The notes beneath the pieces were generated by a model that saw nothing but the letters and a program-made list of their open reading frames with translations, was not told the DNA's origin and ran no database searches. Shown piece by piece: positions 60,784 to 64,000 of a stretch of DNA of 64,000 nucleotides. Source of the stretch: Streptomyces sp. CB01373 (GTDB lineage Bacteria > Actinomycetota > Actinomycetes > Streptomycetales > Streptomycetaceae); the NCBI RefSeq assembly GCF_002803075.1, contig NZ_NNBK01000027.1, forward strand, positions 27,702-91,701, given 5' to 3'. Position 1 is the first letter of the stretch; every line of letters starts with the position of its first letter. A program made the translations under genes and the position numbers.

Positions 60784-61463
60784 GTGCTTTCCATCGTTCG
60801 AGGCGGTCAGCGGTGAGCGTGACTGGAGACTCGCTGATTGAAGCGGAACTCCGACGACGAGCCGCACAACAGCATGCGGTGAGAACAGGGCGACTCCGTT
60901 CCCTGCCACCACTCATCCGCGTCTATGCGTATGTGATCTTGTCCTTCAGTTTTCTGGGATTCTGGCTGTGGACCGGAGTGGGGTGCCTTTCCCTGTGGCT
61001 CTTGGACCCGGGCCACAGGAAGTCGATGGGGTTGCCCATCCTGCTTGGAGGGTGGGTCGTCTGCATGACCTTGCTGCTTCCCGCCACGCTTCTATGGCAC
61101 ATGCCCGAGCTGCTGAAGCGGGAACTCGGGCCGCAGCCGAAGTCAGCGAAGGGCTTCGTCGGCTATCTGCTGCGCAACTCCGGCAAGGGCGTATTCGACG
61201 GCTCTCTGTCGCTTGTTCTCGACAGGAAAGCACCGCCGGCGCACTTCTGGCTGGTTACGGGGCTGTTCACATTCCTCAGTGCGCAAGCGGCACTGTCAGG
61301 CCTCGCGGGGTTGGTATCTGGCTCTTGGGCACCACCCTTCTGGGTGGCTTTCGCGGCTTGCGTCGTCTCTCTCGGCATCCTCATCCACGGAGCCCTCACC
61401 CGCAGCGCGTCCCGCAGCCGAGTGGCCGCAGAGTGGCGCGACGGGTCGGGTGATGCACGGTGA
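60780..61463 (+). CDS. Hypothetical membrane protein in the effector operon
   Basis: The 227-residue product starts at GTG 60780, overlapping the effector stop (GTGA). It has four hydrophobic segments (about 48-72, 84-105, 155-175, 180-200) with cytoplasmic basic flanks. The cytoplasmic loop KRELGPQPKSAKGFVGYLLR is positively charged. The family is not recognised. Position directly after an effector candidate would suit an immunity or export-assist role (inference). Confidence 0.65.
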   Translation: MSAFHRSRRSAVSVTGDSLIEAELRRRAAQQHAVRTGRLRSLPPLIRVYAYVILSFSFLGFWLWTGVGCLSLWLLDPGHRKSMGLPILLGGWVVCMTLLLPATLLWHMPELLKRELGPQPKSAKGFVGYLLRNSGKGVFDGSLSLVLDRKAPPAHFWLVTGLFTFLSAQAALSGLAGLVSGSWAPPFWVAFAACVVSLGILIHGALTRSASRSRVAAEWRDGSGDAR

Positions 61464-62119
61464 ACGTAGCACCGGAAGCAACGACGCCGGCGACCTCATA
61501 CGCCCTCGTACTACCCCCGGGCTGGCGACAGATCCCGCTTCGACGGGGGACCGAACTCGCCGTGAGGCGGGTGCTCGACCACGCCTTCGAGGGCTTGCCG
61601 CGCGATGAGGTGTTCGCCTATCGGCGTGATCTCGAGGCGAGGTTGTGGCAGCGCATCGAGGATGCCCGGAAGGCCGACGGACTCGACCTCTACCTGCCGG
61701 TCGAGCTGATGCACGGCATCTCCGTGCCCGCCTCGATCCTGGTGTCCGAGACCCGCCTGACTGGCGAGGGTCTCGATCCTCAGGAGGCGGCCCTTCTCAT
61801 GGCCGGTTCAGAGGACGGAAGGGAAGTGGTGGATCTCGACGGCGCGCCCGCCGTACGTGCCGAGCGGACCGCGCAGCCCGACCCGGAGAGTGGCATCGAG
61901 TTCCCGTCGCGGCGCGTCGACTACCAAGTACCGGTACCGGGGCAACCGTGGCGCTGGCTGACCGTCGCCTTCTCGACCGTCGGCGCCGAGGACGTGAACG
62001 GTGAACTGTCCCTGCTGCTCGTCGACCTCTTCGACGCCGTGATGACCACATTCCGCTGGAGAACCCCCAGCGACTCCCAGCCGTCACAGCGAGACCAGAA
62101 CACTCGGGGTGTCCGATGA
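61460..62119 (+). CDS. Hypothetical protein, effector operon
   Basis: The 219-residue soluble protein overlaps the membrane protein gene by 4 nt (GTGA). It begins VAPEATTPATSYALVLPPGW and shows alternating strands (VDYQVPVPGQPWRWLTVAFS, LLLVDLFDAVMTTFRW), so it is probably alpha/beta. The family is not recognised. Coupled translation ties it to the preceding secretion-related genes; it may be a chaperone or immunity protein. Confidence 0.65.
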   Translation: MNVAPEATTPATSYALVLPPGWRQIPLRRGTELAVRRVLDHAFEGLPRDEVFAYRRDLEARLWQRIEDARKADGLDLYLPVELMHGISVPASILVSETRLTGEGLDPQEAALLMAGSEDGREVVDLDGAPAVRAERTAQPDPESGIEFPSRRVDYQVPVPGQPWRWLTVAFSTVGAEDVNGELSLLLVDLFDAVMTTFRWRTPSDSQPSQRDQNTRGVR

Positions 62120-62814
62120 CCGACCTTCCCTCGCCGATGCCCTCTCTGCTGCCGGAGTCCGGAGAGTGGCCGCATACGACCTCCCACCAGGGACTGGAGG
62201 TCAGCGACCCGGGCCCGGAGTGGGTCGCACTACCAGCCGCCTTCGAAGGCACCGCGTGGGCGGACGCCTCCGAGTATGCCGAGCAGATGGCCTCTGCTCT
62301 GGTCATGCGGCAGCAGGAGCTCGTCGGTGGCCGGATCAGCGACGACCTGCAGGAGCGGGTGGCGGCCCAGATCCTCGACGTCTACAACCAACTGTTCGGT
62401 CTGCTCGACGCCCACTACCACCTGCTGTACTGGCCCGATCTGCGCAAGCCGCCGGTTCCGGTCTTCCTGGGGATCTGGGAACTGGTAGGGGACGACGCGT
62501 CGGCCGAGGTGCACTATGCCGGGTCGTTCTACCATCTCGAGACGGGCGGGAAGAGTTCGATCGAGGAGGAGTTCGTCGGGGACTCCTTGGGCTCCGGACT
62601 GCGCAGCCTGGCGTTCGTGCCGCTCAAGCAGGAAGCGCCGGAGGATCCCGACGGCTTGGTGGGCGTCCTCACCTACTACTGGCGCGTAAAGCCCAGTGCA
62701 GCGGACGTACGGCTCGTAGCCTTCACCAACGAACTGGGCCGGCTGTATGCCGCCCTTCCCGACCTGGACGCCTTCGCCCGGCGCATCGCGATCACCGACG
62801 TGCGGTCTGACTGA
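62116..62814 (+). CDS. Hypothetical protein, effector operon
   Basis: The 232-residue protein overlaps its upstream neighbour by 4 nt (ATGA). It is acidic and soluble, with helix-rich first half (AEQMASALVMRQQELVGGRI) and a strand-rich second half (SLGSGLRSLAFVPLKQEAPE, LVGVLTYYWRVKPSAADVRL). A weak resemblance in layout to the 61460 product (both close with a strand, helix, strand run) suggests distant paralogy. The family is not recognised. It is the last gene of the run. Confidence 0.65.
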   Translation: MTDLPSPMPSLLPESGEWPHTTSHQGLEVSDPGPEWVALPAAFEGTAWADASEYAEQMASALVMRQQELVGGRISDDLQERVAAQILDVYNQLFGLLDAHYHLLYWPDLRKPPVPVFLGIWELVGDDASAEVHYAGSFYHLETGGKSSIEEEFVGDSLGSGLRSLAFVPLKQEAPEDPDGLVGVLTYYWRVKPSAADVRLVAFTNELGRLYAALPDLDAFARRIAITDVRSD

Positions 62815-62951
62815 GCCGAACCCCTGCCCATTACGGCGTAATAGCGAACCGACCCCGAGCATGTGAGGCCGGCGTCGACGATCGACTCGACGAAGTCCTG
62901 GCTGACGGGGAGAGCGGTCCCCGCCCGGTAGAACGCCAGCGCCATGCTGAG

Positions 62952-63980
62952 TCAGCGATTGACCGCCTGGATCTCCTGGACGGTGATGTCCTGTGTCGCC
63001 CCGAAGGTGCCATCGGGCAGGTCGCCTCCGGTGCCGCCGGTGCCGGTCCAGTTGATCTGCCACGTGATGGTCGCTCTGAGTTTGTACGTCCCGCCGCCCG
63101 AGGATCGGAGGTACTTGATACCGCAGGGGGGTGCTTCGTCTGCCTTGCCTTTGACGTACGGTTCGCCGATTGAGCCGTCCGTGTTGAGCGTGCAGTCTCC
63201 CGAAGCCGGGTAGGTCTGCGCATCGGCTGTGCCGGGTTCGAGTTTGAGAGAGACGGGCTTGGCTGTGGTCGTCGCCTGGATGTTGATGCCGGCGACGTTG
63301 AGAGAGGCGGTCACGGACACCTCCTTGAACTCGGCCTTGTCGAGCCACGCCCAGGTGGGGAGATTCACCTTGGTCACCTGGAGCGGGGCCAGCGTGACCT
63401 TGGTGTCCGGGAGTCGAATCCGGTTGTAGGCGGATTCCGCCAGAACCTGTGGAGTGACGGCCTGGTCAACCCCGGGGTCTTCGTTGTTCGGCACCCAGAA
63501 GGGAAGCCGGCTGCACTGCATACTGGCGGGGTCGTCCACGCGGTCGGGGTTCTGGACGGCGACCCACCAGTTGCCGTCGTCGGCCTGGTCGGCGTTGTAG
63601 TCCTTGTACTCGCCGTCCTTGTAGAGGTTCCGGAACTCGCCGACCGCGGCCTTGGCGTAGTTGGCCTGGCCGGGCGTGTTGATCGTCTCCTCATACATCG
63701 TCTCGACGTACTTCTTGAACTCCGCCACGGAACGGGGCTCGTACCAGCACGCAGGAGGTGTCCAGTTCGTCACCGGCTGGATCGCCGTTCTGCTGCCGCT
63801 CGGGTGCACGGATCCGGAGTAGGTCACTCTGGAGGTCAGGGTGCCTGCCTCGGAGCTCCCTGTCTGCTTGGTGCTGCCCTGCGTGCCCTTGCTCGGTGGC
63901 CAGTCCGCGAAGGCTGCTCCGGGAGTGGCGAGGGCAAGCGGATGGTGTCCCACCGAGTGGTGTAACAGCGATCTCTGCAT
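62952..63980 (-). CDS. Secreted hypothetical protein with TTA codon and odd leader
   Basis: The 342-residue protein begins MQRSLLHHSVGHHPLALATP and has an AFA-D cleavage-like site near residue 25, but two HH pairs interrupt the hydrophobic core, so the leader is poor. The mature part is Thr/Gly/Trp-rich and beta-like, with few cysteines (PPACWYEP, MQCSRLP, GDCTLNT, PPCGIKY), likely two disulfides. Residue 6 is a TTA codon (63963-63965). Start ATG 63980 lies 20 bp from the window edge; an upstream frameshift or a start outside the window cannot be excluded. The family is not recognised. Confidence 0.65.
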   Translation of the reverse strand: MQRSLLHHSVGHHPLALATPGAAFADWPPSKGTQGSTKQTGSSEAGTLTSRVTYSGSVHPSGSRTAIQPVTNWTPPACWYEPRSVAEFKKYVETMYEETINTPGQANYAKAAVGEFRNLYKDGEYKDYNADQADDGNWWVAVQNPDRVDDPASMQCSRLPFWVPNNEDPGVDQAVTPQVLAESAYNRIRLPDTKVTLAPLQVTKVNLPTWAWLDKAEFKEVSVTASLNVAGINIQATTTAKPVSLKLEPGTADAQTYPASGDCTLNTDGSIGEPYVKGKADEAPPCGIKYLRSSGGGTYKLRATITWQINWTGTGGTGGDLPDGTFGATQDITVQEIQAVNR

Positions 63981-64000
63981 AGCCCCTGGCCATGGGGCGG

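Noticed and set aside
62676..62945. Minus ORF starting MALAFYRAGTALPVSQD, vaguely like the N-terminus of a transposase
   Set aside because: Only about 20 residues look suggestive, no DDE motif or terminal repeats are present, and most of it overlaps the 62116 gene.

Overview
The window is high-GC actinobacterial chromosome, almost certainly Streptomyces. Supporting this are strong G/C preference at third codon positions, frequent GTG starts, 4-nt stop/start overlaps, near absence of the leucine codon TTA, DUF3558 lipoproteins, a class I lysyl-tRNA synthetase, a futalosine-type menaquinone cluster and cytochrome c maturation system II. No tRNA, rRNA, CRISPR array, prophage or intact insertion sequence was seen. 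All family assignments come from reading translated sequence; no database search was possible.

Layout, left to right. 1-4008 (minus): a tightly packed three-gene operon of unknown function: a CorA-like two-membrane-segment protein with two TTA codons, a protein with a possible GCS2-ligase-like region, and a Cys-rich protein cut by the window edge. 4192-7926: divergent argS and lysS. 8000-11340 (minus): a DUF2637 membrane protein and two Ser-rich DUF3558 lipoproteins. 11526-14054: rtcB RNA ligase, then on minus an SDR coupled to a 50-residue membrane protein, and a UPF0060 protein. 14183-15963: a luciferase-like monooxygenase and its FMN reductase behind an inverted repeat. 16153-18405: a two-component system whose kinase carries an in-frame repeat insertion. 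18513-20982 (minus): an MprF-like lysyltransferase and a small membrane protein sharing an operator-like repeat. 21271-23303: cold-shock protein and DEAD-box helicase. 23454-28953: ferredoxin, ferredoxin reductase, P450 and SDR, then a convergent GH15 enzyme.

29124-39279 is a heme and cytochrome region: hemL, a histidine phosphatase, a Tat lipoprotein with a polysaccharide-deacetylase-like domain, and the ResA/CcdA/ResB/CcsB set that attaches heme to apocytochrome c, followed by an SRPBCC protein and a CDP-alcohol phosphotransferase. 39792-44720 plus 50368-51216 carry late and early steps of the futalosine menaquinone pathway (mqnL, mqnP, mqnM, mqnE, mqnA) with an Lrp/AsnC regulator. Thus heme, cytochrome c and quinone supply lie together. 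Between them lie a UdgX uracil-DNA binding protein, a GNAT, a DUF4229 protein, a frameshifted TetR gene, an acyl-CoA synthetase with an operator-like repeat upstream, and a second cold-shock gene.

51260-64000 is the most accessory-looking part: a Ser/Thr kinase, a membrane protein, a 1555-residue EccC-type type VII secretion ATPase and, divergently, two WXG100-like small proteins, a large putative effector and three overlapping genes of unknown function. No eccB, eccD, eccE or mycosin gene is present in the window. A 9-bp-arm inverted repeat lies in the divergent promoter region. The last gene encodes a secreted protein with a TTA codon and an odd leader, at the window edge.
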